Shown: positions 24,028 to 32,838 of the stretch, piece by piece
Position numbering within the stretch: position 1 is the first letter of the stretch
Layout of the letters: the number at the start of each line of letters is the position of its first letter
Assembly (NCBI RefSeq): GCF_001544695.2
Contig: NZ_FCOM02000016.1
Coordinates: forward strand, 1-64,000
Reading direction: 5' to 3'
Length of the DNA stretch: 64,000 nt
DNA from: Caballeronia arvi
GTDB lineage: Bacteria; Pseudomonadota; Gammaproteobacteria; Burkholderiales; Burkholderiaceae
Notes under the pieces: model-generated
The model's input: the letters and a program-made list of their open reading frames with translations, nothing else
Databases searched by the model: none
Told to the model about the DNA's origin: nothing
Made by a program: the position numbers and the translations under genes

Positions 24028-25884
24028 TCATCGCCCTGTCACTCTGACGATGATCTGCGCCTGCGTGTCGCGCTCGATTTTCCTGAGCACGGGCAGCGCC
24101 GCCTGAAAGTCGCCGGGCGTGCAGACCTGACGGCCGAAGCGCGCATCGAGTGTGCGCGAGATCTGGATCACGTTGGTCGACGGATCGAACACATAACGCG
24201 AACGATAGCGGAAGAAATCGCTCGTCAGGTCCACGTCGTCGGGCACTTCGGTCACGCGCATCGCTTTTGGCAGCGTAATCTGCGACACCTCGTCGAACGT
24301 CCCGCCGATGCACAGATACGGCTGCGTGCGCACGCGCTCGGCAAGCCAGCCGCGCGTCGTCGTCGCGATGCCGCCGGACAAGCTGGAGAGCGCGGGCAGC
24401 GCCGTCGTGCCGGTCGGCCAGACGACGTCGTCGAGCGTGCCGCGCAAGGTCGTCGCGAAGGGGCCGCCGGTTGCAGCGACATCGCTCGTCGTCAGCGCGC
24501 CCGCGCCGCGCAGATTCGTGTAGCGCAGCCGGTCCGCCGCGATCTGATCGCGCCGCTGCGTGTTCGCGAGGCGCAGGTTCATGCGCTCGATCTCCGCGCT
24601 CCATCCCGCATCCTCGACCCAGTACGCGAAGCTCGCCTCGCCCTGCGGCGCGACTTCGATCTGCAGCCGCGCCGTGCGCGCGAGCGCCTGCGTCGCGGGC
24701 GTGCGGGAAAGCAGGCCGGAGCCGACGAGCAGCGTGGGCCGGTCCATGTCGGCGAGCGGCAAAAAGCCGAACTCGACGCTCGACGCCGTGCTGTCCGCAT
24801 ACACGTTCAGATCCGGCAGCCACGTGATGACGTGATTGATCGCGCCCGATCCGTAACCCGGCACCGACGGCAACGTATAGACGGAGCCCAGCCCGATCAG
24901 CGCGGGCTCGTTGCGGATGCCGACCGCATCGAGCAGCGCGCCGTAGAGCGCGACATGATCCTTGCAATCGCCGTAGCGGTTCGTGAGCACGTCCGTCACG
25001 CGATGCGGCACGGCCGGACTCTGACCGATGAACATCGCGACATAGCGGATCTGGCGGCGCACCCAGTCGTAGAGCGTTTTGGCTTTCGCGCGATCGTCGG
25101 CGTCGTTTTGCGTGAGCGATTGCGCGAGCGCGCGAATGGCGGGATCGTTCGCGCCGGGATCGGCGGCGGCATCACGGTAGCTCTGCGCGAAGCGCGCGTA
25201 ATCGGGAAAGGTCGAGACCATCAGGCGATCGCCGTATTGCGCATAGCCGACCGAGCCGCCTTCGATGCGCGCGATCCGGTCGCGCCGGTAGACGAACGCA
25301 TAGCGCGTGCGCCCGTTTTCCGTGACCGGCGGCTCGGCGACGTAGCCGCGCGCATCGGCGTACAGCGGCTTGTCGGCGGGCAAATCGAAGACGAGCCGCT
25401 GCTGCAAAACCGGCCGCTGACCCGGATCGACGTAATAGTTGAACTGCCCCGGAATCACTGCCGCGGCCTGGCTCTTGCGAAAGCGCAGATGCACCGTCGA
25501 GCCGATGCCCACCGCCGGAAAGATCACCGCGCGCAGCTTCGCGTCCTGAAACGTCGGCGCGCCCGCCGAGCGCGGCTCCTGAATGTCGCGGATCTGCTCC
25601 GGCGTGACGTCGTGGCGCGCGCCGTTCGCATCGACGGAATACGCCTCGACGATCTCCACCTTCGACACGCTCTTGTCGTACCAGACGTAGCGCTGCGCGA
25701 TCTCGTCGACGCCCGCCGAGGTGTTGGCGCGAAAGACGGCGGTGTCGTCTTCGCTGAGCGAGCCATCGGCCGCGACGACGAACTCGTGGTCGTCGCTGAC
25801 GATGGTCGACGGATCGTCGTCCGGCGCGGCCACGACGCCAGTCCACACGCAAATTCCGAAGAGAAGAGCGAGGCAGCGAGCCAT
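24028..25884 (-). CDS. DUF3857 and transglutaminase-like domain protein
   Basis: A 618-residue exported protein. A signal peptide (MARCLALLFGICVWTGVVAA) precedes a DUF3857 region (ISEHTYEI-like beta domain with RYVWYDKSVSKVEIVEAYS) and a transglutaminase-like domain at about residues 270-400. Candidate triad residues are Cys in RYGDCKDH, His in AINHVITWL and Asp in VYADST. The last 200 residues form another beta-rich region. The frame opens at 25953, but the signal peptide starts at the Met at 25884, and no strong Shine-Dalgarno decides between them. It converges on the caspase-like gene with three bases between stops. Function unknown; proteolytic or cross-linking chemistry is possible. Confidence 0.82.
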   Translation of the reverse strand: MARCLALLFGICVWTGVVAAPDDDPSTIVSDDHEFVVAADGSLSEDDTAVFRANTSAGVDEIAQRYVWYDKSVSKVEIVEAYSVDANGARHDVTPEQIRDIQEPRSAGAPTFQDAKLRAVIFPAVGIGSTVHLRFRKSQAAAVIPGQFNYYVDPGQRPVLQQRLVFDLPADKPLYADARGYVAEPPVTENGRTRYAFVYRRDRIARIEGGSVGYAQYGDRLMVSTFPDYARFAQSYRDAAADPGANDPAIRALAQSLTQNDADDRAKAKTLYDWVRRQIRYVAMFIGQSPAVPHRVTDVLTNRYGDCKDHVALYGALLDAVGIRNEPALIGLGSVYTLPSVPGYGSGAINHVITWLPDLNVYADSTASSVEFGFLPLADMDRPTLLVGSGLLSRTPATQALARTARLQIEVAPQGEASFAYWVEDAGWSAEIERMNLRLANTQRRDQIAADRLRYTNLRGAGALTTSDVAATGGPFATTLRGTLDDVVWPTGTTALPALSSLSGGIATTTRGWLAERVRTQPYLCIGGTFDEVSQITLPKAMRVTEVPDDVDLTSDFFRYRSRYVFDPSTNVIQISRTLDARFGRQVCTPGDFQAALPVLRKIERDTQAQIIVRVTGR

Positions 25885-26061
25885 GTCGAGCGTGATGAGC
25901 AGAGGCGCGAGGGATAACCCATCGTACACGCCGCGAAACGACGCACGCGACAATTTGTATCATATTGCGATACAATTTCATGTTTTCGCACGCTTGCTCT
26001 CGCGTCATCGACCGGCCGGCCAGTGTGTATTCCACTGACTTTTCCCCGGAACGCTGAAAAA

Positions 26062-27216
26062 GTGTCGCGACACGCATTGCTTCGCTGGCTGCATGGCTTT
26101 CTTCCCGCTCCCGTCACGCTGCGCTGGACCGAGCGCCTGCGCGCGGGGCTCGGCGCCTTGATCGGCATTGCGCTGACGGGCGGCATCGCGCATCTCGTCA
26201 TCGGCGACGCCTCCGCGATTCCCTATCTGATCGCGCCGATGGGCGCCTCCGCCGTGCTGCTCTTCGCCGTGCCCGCGAGCCCGCTGGCGCAGCCGTGGTC
26301 GATCATCGGCGGGAACATCGTGTCGGCGACGGTCGGCGTCACCTGCGCGATGCTCGTCCACGATCCCGTCGATGCCGCCGCGCTCGCCGCCTGTCTCGCC
26401 ATCTGCGCGATGTTCGCGCTGCGCTGCGTGCACCCGCCATCGGGCGCGGTCGCGCTGACGGCGGTGCTCGGCGGGCCGTCGGTACACGCGCTCGGCTACG
26501 GCTTCGTGCTCGCGCCGGTGGCGATCCAGTCGGCGGCACTGCTGTCGTCGGCGATCGTGTTTCATGCGCTGACGGGGCATCGTTATCCGCACGGCCACGC
26601 CGCGCCGAAGCCCGTGAGCGCGCCGGCGGATGCGGCGTCGTTCACGCGCGCGGATCTGGAAACCGTGCTCGCGCGCCGCAGCGAGATGCTCGACGTCGAT
26701 CCGGACGATCTCGAAACGCTCCTGCGCGAAACGCAGTTGCAGGCCTACGCGCGCCGCTTCACGGAGTTCACGTGCGCGGACATCATGTCGCGCGCGATCG
26801 TCTCGGTGAGCCCGGACACGAGCGCGCAGGCGGCGCTCGCGCTCATCGACAAACATCACGTGAAGGCGCTCCCGGTGATCGACGCGACGCGCCGCGTGCG
26901 CGGCATCGTCACGCGCGCCGATCTCGCGCCCGTGCGCCGCGACGGCGTCGTGGAAGGCATGAAGCATGCGATCGAAAAGCTGATGCGCGGCCCGTCGACG
27001 ACGCCGCCGCTCGTCGCCGCGCTGATGACGACGGATGTCTGCACGGTCAAGACGGGCACGCCGATCGCCGAGCTGGTGCCGATGTTCGCGCACTTCGGGC
27101 ACCACCACATTCCGGTGGTCGGCCAGCACGATCAGCTCGCGGGCATGATCACCGAGACCGACCTGATTTCGGGCCTCTATCGACAATCGTTCGCGGGCGA
27201 GCGCAGAAGCGCATGA
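26062..27216 (+). CDS. HPP-family membrane protein with two CBS domains
   Basis: A 384-residue inner membrane protein. The first 175 residues form the HPP family domain with four or five hydrophobic segments, including APMGASAVLLFA and the eponymous CVHPPSGAVALTAV. A linker leads to two CBS domains (CADIMSRAIVSVSPDTSAQ and VAALMTTDVCTVKTGTPIAE). CBS pairs usually sense adenine nucleotides. HPP-domain proteins have been linked to nitrite transport in plants, but the function here is open. The GTG at 26062 is proposed; another GTG at 26023 is in frame. The stop overlaps the next possible start at 27213. Confidence 0.85.
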   Translation: MSRHALLRWLHGFLPAPVTLRWTERLRAGLGALIGIALTGGIAHLVIGDASAIPYLIAPMGASAVLLFAVPASPLAQPWSIIGGNIVSATVGVTCAMLVHDPVDAAALAACLAICAMFALRCVHPPSGAVALTAVLGGPSVHALGYGFVLAPVAIQSAALLSSAIVFHALTGHRYPHGHAAPKPVSAPADAASFTRADLETVLARRSEMLDVDPDDLETLLRETQLQAYARRFTEFTCADIMSRAIVSVSPDTSAQAALALIDKHHVKALPVIDATRRVRGIVTRADLAPVRRDGVVEGMKHAIEKLMRGPSTTPPLVAALMTTDVCTVKTGTPIAELVPMFAHFGHHHIPVVGQHDQLAGMITETDLISGLYRQSFAGERRSA

Positions 27217-27239
27217 GCCACGTCGGGAAGCCGAAATCC

Positions 27240-27650
27240 ATGAACGAGTCACGCAATCTCAGCAAGCCGGACTTCGAGCAACTGTCCGAATTCCGCTATC
27301 AGATGCGGCGCTTCGAGCGCTTCTCCGAGCGCGCCGCGCAGGACGAAGGCATTACGCGGCTGCAATACCTGATGCTCTTGCACATCAAGGGCTATCCGGG
27401 CCGCGACTGGGCGACGGTTGGCGAGCTCGCCGAACGCATGCAGTCCCATCATCACGGCGTCGTGGCGCTCGTCACGCGCTGCGAGGCGGCCGGGCTCGTG
27501 CGCCGCGCGCCCAGCGTCGAGGATCGGCGTCAGGTGCGCGTGCATCTCGAAGCGCGCGGCGAAGCCGTGCTCGAACGCCTCGCCGCGCTGCATCGCGCAG
27601 AGCTGAAGTCGCTCGAAGGCGCGTTCCGCGTGCCGCGAATCGATCTTTGA
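27240..27650 (+). CDS. MarR-family transcriptional regulator
   Basis: A 136-residue winged-helix regulator. The core reads AAQDEGITRLQYLMLLHIKG, WATVGELAERMQSHHHGVVALVTRCEAAGLVRR and SVEDRRQVRVHLEARGE, the usual MarR recognition helix and wing. ATG 27240 has GGGAAG upstream; ATG 27213 overlapping the previous stop is an alternative giving nine more residues. It sits between the HPP-CBS gene and the ClC gene on the same strand and may control this ion-related cluster. The ligand is unknown. Confidence 0.87.
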   Translation: MNESRNLSKPDFEQLSEFRYQMRRFERFSERAAQDEGITRLQYLMLLHIKGYPGRDWATVGELAERMQSHHHGVVALVTRCEAAGLVRRAPSVEDRRQVRVHLEARGEAVLERLAALHRAELKSLEGAFRVPRIDL

Positions 27651-27669
27651 ATACCCTGGAGCACATCTC

Positions 27670-29451
27670 ATGGACCAACACAAACGGGACTTTTCGGTCA
27701 ACGACCGGCTGCTGAAAATATGCGGGCTCGCCGCCATCATCGGCGGGATCGCGACGCTCGCGGCGGTCGTGCTCCTCGCGCTCATCCATCTCTTCACGAA
27801 CCTGTTCTTCTTCGGCACGTTCTCGATCGCGGACCGCTCGCCCGCGCTCAATACGCTCGGACCCTGGGTGATCGTGATTCCGGTGATCGGCGGCCTGATC
27901 GTCGGGATGATGGCGCGCTTCGGTTCGGAGAAGATCCGCGGCCACGGCATTCCCGAAGCCATCGAAGCGATTCTCTTCGGCAAGAGCCGCATGTCGCCGA
28001 AAGTGGCGATTCTGAAGCCGCTGTCGTCGGGCATCGTGATCGGCAGCGGCGGGCCGTTCGGTGCGGAAGGCCCGATCATCATGACGGGCGGCGCGCTCGG
28101 CTCGCTCATCGCGCAATGCATCGACGTGACGGCCGCCGAGCGCAAGACGCTCCTCGTCGCGGGCGCGGCGGCGGGCATGACGGCGGTGTTCGGCACGCCG
28201 GTCGCGGCGGTGCTGCTCGCGGTCGAACTGCTGTTGTTCGAATGGCGGCCGCGCAGTTTTCTGCCGGTCGCGCTCGCCTGCGCGGTCGCGGGCTTCGCGC
28301 GCGCGGCGGTGTTCGGCACGGAGGCGCTGTTCCCGCTCCAGACGGAGCCGCCGCACATGCTTTCGCTGCTGTCGTGCCTCGCCGCGGGGCTGCTGTCGGG
28401 CGCGCTCGCGTCGGGGCTGTCGGCAGCGCTGTACAAGCTGGAAGACCTGTTTCACAAGCTGCCGATCCACTGGATGTGGTGGCCGGCGATCGGCGCGGTG
28501 TTCGTCGGGATCGGCGGCTACTTCGAGCCGCGCGCGCTCGGCGTCGGCTATGACGTGATCGGCGATCTGCTGCATCAGCACATCGCGATTTCAGTGGCGC
28601 TGTCGATTCTCGCCGTGAAGGCAATCATCTGGGTCGTTGCGCTCGCGTCCGGCACGTCGGGCGGCGTGCTCGCGCCGCTATTGATGCTCGGCGCGGGCCT
28701 CGGCACTGCCCTCGGCGCGATCCTGCCGGGCCACGATGCCGCGCTGTGGCCGCTCGTCTGCATGGCGGCGACACTCGGCGCGACGCTCGGCGCCCCACTC
28801 ACCGCGATCGTCTTCGCGTTCGGCCTCACGCACGACGCCAACGCGCTGCTGCCGCTGCTGGCGGCGACGCTCGTCGCGCACGGCTTCGCGACCGTCGTCA
28901 TGAAGCGCTCGATCATGACGGAGAAGATCGCGCGGCGTGGCTATCACATCTATCGCGAATACGGCGTGGACCCGCTGGAGCGCCATCACGTCGATGAAGT
29001 CATGACGCGCGACGTGCTGACGATCGACGCCGCCACGCCGCTCTCCGATGTGCTCGCGAAGCACTTCGGGCCGCAGCAGGTGCATCGCGCGTATCCGGTG
29101 GTGCGCGACGGCGTGCTCGTCGGGATGCTGGACCGGGCGTCGCTGGGAACGCTGATCGGGGCGTCGTCGGTGCAGGAAGCGGGCGCGACTATCGGCGATG
29201 CCTTGCAGCGGCAGCAGCATGGCGCACCGGCGTTCGCGCTGCCGGGCGAGCCGTGCCGCCTCGCCGCGACGCGCCTCGCGGTGCACGAACTGGAACGCCT
29301 GCCGGTGGTCGCGGACAAGCAGTCGCTCAGGCTCGTCGGCATCGTGGCGCGCAGCGATCTCGTCAAGCCGGCCAAGGCGCATTTCGACGAAGAGCATCGG
29401 CGCGAACGCTTCAGGGGTTTTCGGCGCGCGCCTGCGCTGAGGAAGCATTGA
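27670..29451 (+). CDS. ClC-family chloride channel/antiporter with C-terminal CBS domains
   Basis: A 593-residue membrane protein. ClC pore motifs appear in order: GHGIPEAIE (the GSGIP-type loop), GSGGPFGAEGP (GREGP-type, with the gating-type Glu kept) and GTSGGVLAPLL (GxFxP-type). About ten to twelve hydrophobic helices span residues 20-430. Two CBS-like units end the protein (VDEVMTRDVLTIDAATPLSDV and a weaker second). It starts 20 bases after the MarR gene, so the two are probably cotranscribed. Transport of chloride, or exchange against protons, is expected from the family, but fluoride-type selectivity is not indicated. Confidence 0.9.
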   Translation: MDQHKRDFSVNDRLLKICGLAAIIGGIATLAAVVLLALIHLFTNLFFFGTFSIADRSPALNTLGPWVIVIPVIGGLIVGMMARFGSEKIRGHGIPEAIEAILFGKSRMSPKVAILKPLSSGIVIGSGGPFGAEGPIIMTGGALGSLIAQCIDVTAAERKTLLVAGAAAGMTAVFGTPVAAVLLAVELLLFEWRPRSFLPVALACAVAGFARAAVFGTEALFPLQTEPPHMLSLLSCLAAGLLSGALASGLSAALYKLEDLFHKLPIHWMWWPAIGAVFVGIGGYFEPRALGVGYDVIGDLLHQHIAISVALSILAVKAIIWVVALASGTSGGVLAPLLMLGAGLGTALGAILPGHDAALWPLVCMAATLGATLGAPLTAIVFAFGLTHDANALLPLLAATLVAHGFATVVMKRSIMTEKIARRGYHIYREYGVDPLERHHVDEVMTRDVLTIDAATPLSDVLAKHFGPQQVHRAYPVVRDGVLVGMLDRASLGTLIGASSVQEAGATIGDALQRQQHGAPAFALPGEPCRLAATRLAVHELERLPVVADKQSLRLVGIVARSDLVKPAKAHFDEEHRRERFRGFRRAPALRKH

Positions 29452-29553
29452 GCGCGGCCGGGGCGGAAACAGCGTAACGTCGAACAGGCGCGGCGGCTCG
29501 AAACTGAAGAGGAACTTTGGGTCATCGTGCGTTCCCGAAAGCGAGGGAATCAA

Positions 29554-30477
29554 ATGGACCGTCCCATGACCACCCGCCGCCACTTCCTCCGCACCGCCGC
29601 CGCCCTCGCCGCGCCATTCAGCCCCGCGCCCCACGCCGCCGAGTCGCAGCCACAACTCATGCACACCCGCCCGATCCCCTCGACGGGCGAAAAACTGCCC
29701 ATCGTCGGCTGCGGCACCTGGCGCACCTTCGATGCCGGCGATGACGCCGCCCGCCGCCGCGAACTCGCCGACGTGCTGCGCGCGCTCTTCGCGGCCGGCG
29801 GTTCGGTGATCGATTCATCGCCGATGTACGGCTCGTCCGAAGCCGTCGCGGGCGCGCTGCTCGCCGAATCGAACACGCGCAGCAAGGCCTTCATCGCCAC
29901 CAAGGTCTGGACCGACGGCCGCGCCGCCGGCATCGCGCAGATGGAGCAGTCGATGCGCTTTTGGCAAACCGATCGCATCGACCTGATGCAGATTCACAAC
30001 CTGCTCGACTGGCGCACGCATCTCGCCACCCTGCGCGACTGGAAAGCCGCCGGAAAAATCCGTTACATAGGCGTCACGCATTACACGTCGGGCGCTTTCC
30101 CGCAAGTCGAAGCGGTGCTGCGCTCGGAGCGCATCGACTTCGTGCAGATCAACTACGCCGCCAATGACCGCGACGCTGAAGCGCACCTTCTACCGCTCGC
30201 AGCCGATCGCGGCGTCGCGGTGATCGTCAATCAGCCATTCGGCGGCGGCTCGCTGCTTGCAAGTCTGCGCAACCGCGCGCTGCCCGGGTTCGCACAGGAA
30301 CTCGGCTGCACGTCGTGGGCACAGCTTCTGCTCAAATTCGTGCTGGCCAACCCCGCCGTCACCTGCGTGATTCCCGGCACGGGACGGCGCGACTATATGA
30401 TCGACAACGCACGCGCGGGCGTCGGCGTCTATCCCGATGCGGCGATGACGCAGCGCATCGCCGATGCGGTCGCGTAA
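29554..30477 (+). CDS. Tat-exported aldo/keto reductase
   Basis: A 307-residue NADPH-dependent reductase of the AKR fold. A twin-arginine signal (TTRRHFLRTAAALAAPF, cleavage near HAAES) precedes the barrel. The catalytic tetrad is readable: Asp and Tyr in VIDSSPMYGSSE, Lys in FIATKVW and His in LMQIHN. The cofactor end includes VIPGTGRRDYMIDN. GAGGGA lies six bases before the ATG at 29554, preferred to the frame opening at 29527. Export of a folded AKR fits its bound cofactor. The substrate is unknown. It is followed ten bases later by the DUF1810 gene, so the two may be cotranscribed. Confidence 0.9.
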   Translation: MDRPMTTRRHFLRTAAALAAPFSPAPHAAESQPQLMHTRPIPSTGEKLPIVGCGTWRTFDAGDDAARRRELADVLRALFAAGGSVIDSSPMYGSSEAVAGALLAESNTRSKAFIATKVWTDGRAAGIAQMEQSMRFWQTDRIDLMQIHNLLDWRTHLATLRDWKAAGKIRYIGVTHYTSGAFPQVEAVLRSERIDFVQINYAANDRDAEAHLLPLAADRGVAVIVNQPFGGGSLLASLRNRALPGFAQELGCTSWAQLLLKFVLANPAVTCVIPGTGRRDYMIDNARAGVGVYPDAAMTQRIADAVA

Positions 30478-30487
30478 GGAGTCAAAG

Positions 30488-30910
30488 ATGAGCGATCCCT
30501 ACGACCTTCAGCGTTTCGTCGACGCGCAGGCGAGCGTCATCGACGATGTCCGCGCCGAGCTTTCGGCCGGCCGCAAGCGCACGCACTGGATGTGGTTCGT
30601 CTTTCCGCAGATCGCCGGCCTCGGGCACAGCGCGATGGCGCAGCACTACGCCATCTCGTCGCGCGACGAAGCCCGCGCATATCTCGCGCATCCGGTGCTG
30701 GGCGCGCGGCTCGTCGAGCTGACGCGCATCGTCAATGGCGTGCAGGGGCGCGGCGTCGAGCAGATTTTCGGCTATCCGGACGACCTGAAATTTCATTCGT
30801 CGATGACGCTCTTCGCGCGCACCGCCGACGATCCCGACGTGTTCGACGAAGCCCTGCGCCGCTATTTCGAAGGCCACGCCGACGACGCGACGCTCGCGCG
30901 CCTCGGATGA
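30488..30910 (+). CDS. DUF1810 family protein
   Basis: A 140-residue soluble protein covering the full DUF1810 domain: YDLQRFVDAQ, RKRTHWMWFVFPQIAGLG, YAISSRDEARAYLAHPVLG and KFHSSMTLFA. The family resembles calpastatin in some annotations but has no established function. AAGGAG sits eight bases before the ATG. A TCGGAAC/GTTCCGA hairpin lies just downstream, over the ribosome-binding region of the next gene. Confidence 0.87.
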   Translation: MSDPYDLQRFVDAQASVIDDVRAELSAGRKRTHWMWFVFPQIAGLGHSAMAQHYAISSRDEARAYLAHPVLGARLVELTRIVNGVQGRGVEQIFGYPDDLKFHSSMTLFARTADDPDVFDEALRRYFEGHADDATLARLG

Positions 30911-30964
30911 CGGGCATGGCCGTTGCGCTTTTCGGAACACTCACGTTCCGAGGAGCCCGACGCC

Positions 30965-31180
30965 ATGAGCCAGTCCTTCAAGCTGCACGATCACGTCCGC
31001 TGGAATACGCCGCAAGGCGAGACGACGGGCCGCATCGTGCGCATCGTCACCGAACACACGACGCTCGACGGCCACACCGTCAACGCATCGCGCGACGATC
31101 CACATTTCGAGGTCGAAAGCGACAAGAGCGGCAAGCGCGCGGTGCACAAGGCCGACGCGCTCAAGCGCATCGCTCATTGA
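30965..31180 (+). CDS. DUF2945 (hypervirulence-associated TUDOR-like) small protein
   Basis: A 71-residue protein with the compact beta-barrel pattern FKLHDHVRWNTPQGETTGRIV and PHFEVESDKSGKRAVHKADAL seen in DUF2945 proteins. GAGGAG precedes the ATG, partly within a hairpin formed by TCGGAAC and GTTCCGA at about 30934-30952, which could modulate translation. Function unknown; a chromatin or RNA-binding role as in eukaryotic Tudor domains should not be assumed. Confidence 0.8.
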   Translation: MSQSFKLHDHVRWNTPQGETTGRIVRIVTEHTTLDGHTVNASRDDPHFEVESDKSGKRAVHKADALKRIAH

Positions 31181-31342
31181 GCCTTGCATCGCGCCGCACG
31201 TTCGCACTATTCCGGTGCGCGCGGCGCGACCTTACACCGCTCCTGCAAAAAACACGATTAGCGGTCAAACTTCTACCGCGCCGGAAGCTTGAATCGCGCA
31301 TTCTATTGAACCGGTTTGCACAAACCTTGAGGAATCGAACCA

Positions 31343-31780
31343 ATGAAATCGAAACTCGTGGCACTGCTCGTTGCATCGTCGGCACTCGGCCTGACTTCCA
31401 CGGCATCGTTCGCCCAGGTCGCGGGAGCCCAACCGCTCGGCGTGTCGGTCGAAGTCTCGACCGCCATCATCGACGGCTGGAGCGTCAAGAAATCCGTACT
31501 CAATAAACCCGTCGTGAACGAACAGGGACAGCGCGTCGGCGTGATCAACGACATCATCGTCGCGCCCGACAAATCGGTTTCGTTCGCGATCATCGCGGCG
31601 AACAAGTTCCTCGGCGTGGCGCGTCACGACGTCGCGATTCCCATCGAACAACTCGACGTGAAGAACGGCCAGTTCGTGCTCGCAGGCGCGACCAAAGACG
31701 CGATCAAGGCGCTGCCCGAATTCCAGTACAACAAGGTGAAGGCCACGGCCAAGCCGCGCGCGGAATACGAGCACCACTGA
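31343..31780 (+). CDS. Exported PRC-barrel domain protein
   Basis: A 145-residue protein with a signal peptide (MKSKLVALLVASSALGL, cleavage near ASFAQ) and one PRC-barrel at about residues 55-115 (SVLNKPVVNEQGQRVGVINDIIV, KFLGVARHDVAIPIEQL). PRC-barrels occur in RNA-processing and photosynthetic proteins; periplasmic versions are common stress-related proteins of unknown function in this group. A GAGGCGGC/GCCGCCTC terminator follows directly, so the gene seems monocistronic. Confidence 0.87.
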   Translation: MKSKLVALLVASSALGLTSTASFAQVAGAQPLGVSVEVSTAIIDGWSVKKSVLNKPVVNEQGQRVGVINDIIVAPDKSVSFAIIAANKFLGVARHDVAIPIEQLDVKNGQFVLAGATKDAIKALPEFQYNKVKATAKPRAEYEHH

Positions 31781-31791
31781 TCGAGCCATCG

Positions 31792-31823
31792 GAGGCGGCC
31801 AGCGTGCCGCCTCTTCGCTTTTT
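31792..31823 (+). terminator. Rho-independent terminator after the PRC-barrel gene
   Basis: GAGGCGGC pairs with GCCGCCTC around a six-base loop, and TTCGCTTTTT follows. It starts about ten bases after the PRC-barrel stop and ends before the ribosome-binding site of the next gene. Confidence 0.75.
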
Positions 31824-31841
31824 GCCAACCGGAGTTCACCG

Positions 31842-32834
31842 ATGTTCAGCGCCCTCATGCTCGACAAACAGGACGACCGCACCGTCGCGTCCATTCAGTC
31901 GATCGACGAATCCAGCCTTGCATCGTCCGGCGATGGCGACGTGCTCGTGCGCGTCGAATTCTCCACGCTCAACTACAAGGACGGACTCGCGATCACGGGC
32001 ACGGGCCCCGTCGTGCGCAAATGGCCGATGGTGCCGGGCATCGACTTCGCGGGCGTCGTCGAAACGAGTTCGCATCCGGACTACCAGCCGGGCGACAAGG
32101 TCGTGCTCAACGGCTGGGGCGCGGGCGAAACGCATTGGGGCGGACTCGCGCAGAAGGCGCGCGTGCCGGGCGATCATCTGATCGCGCTGCCGGCGAACAT
32201 CACGACGCGCCAGGCGATGGCCGTCGGCACCGCGGGCTATACCGCGATGTTATGCGTCCAGGCGCTGGAAAAACACGGCGTCGGAACGCAAGACGGCGAC
32301 GTACTCGTGACCGGCGCGAACGGCGGCGTCGGCAGCTTTGCCGTCGCGATTCTGGCGAAGCGCGGGTATCGCGTGATCGCGTCGACGGGACGTCCCGAGG
32401 AAGCCGAACGGCTGCGCGCGCTGGGCGCGGCGGATATCGTCGAGCGCGCGACGCTGTCCGAGCCGGGCAAGCCGCTGCAAAAAGAACGCTGGGCCGCCGC
32501 GGTCGATTGCGTCGGCAGCCATACGCTCGCCAATGTCTGCGCGAGCCTGCGTTACGGCGGCGCGGTCGCCGCGTGCGGCCTCGCGCAAGGCATGGATCTG
32601 CCCGCGACGGTCGCGCCGTTCATCCTGCGCGGCGTCGCGCTGTTGGGCGTGGACAGCGTCTATGTGCCGCGCGCGCGGCGCATCGCGGCATGGAAAGCGA
32701 TCGCCGACGAAGTGCCGGTCGCGACCATCGAGAGCGTCGCGGCGGCCATTGCGCTCGCCGACGCGCCCGAAGCCGCCGCGCGTCTGTTGCGCGGCGAGAT
32801 CAAGGGACGCGTGATCGTCGACGTCAACGCCTGA
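31842..32834 (+). CDS. acuI: Acrylyl-CoA reductase-type MDR oxidoreductase (AcuI/YhdH)
   Basis: A 330-residue zinc-free medium-chain dehydrogenase. The family start (SALMLDKQDDRTVASIQSID), TLNYKDGLAITG, VPGIDFAGVV, NGWGAGETHWGGLA and the NADP-binding VTGANGGVGSFAV match AcuI/YhdH proteins, which reduce acryloyl-CoA to propionyl-CoA using NADPH. GGAG lies eight bases before the ATG. Assignment is from sequence pattern; DMSP-pathway genes are not nearby, so general detoxification of acryloyl-CoA is the more likely role. Confidence 0.85.
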   Translation: MFSALMLDKQDDRTVASIQSIDESSLASSGDGDVLVRVEFSTLNYKDGLAITGTGPVVRKWPMVPGIDFAGVVETSSHPDYQPGDKVVLNGWGAGETHWGGLAQKARVPGDHLIALPANITTRQAMAVGTAGYTAMLCVQALEKHGVGTQDGDVLVTGANGGVGSFAVAILAKRGYRVIASTGRPEEAERLRALGAADIVERATLSEPGKPLQKERWAAAVDCVGSHTLANVCASLRYGGAVAACGLAQGMDLPATVAPFILRGVALLGVDSVYVPRARRIAAWKAIADEVPVATIESVAAAIALADAPEAAARLLRGEIKGRVIVDVNA

Positions 32835-32838
32835 AGCG

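Noticed and set aside
27249..28581. Two long minus-strand frames opposite the MarR and ClC genes
   Set aside because: They are antisense to well-recognised proteins and have no signal, domain or ribosome-binding site.
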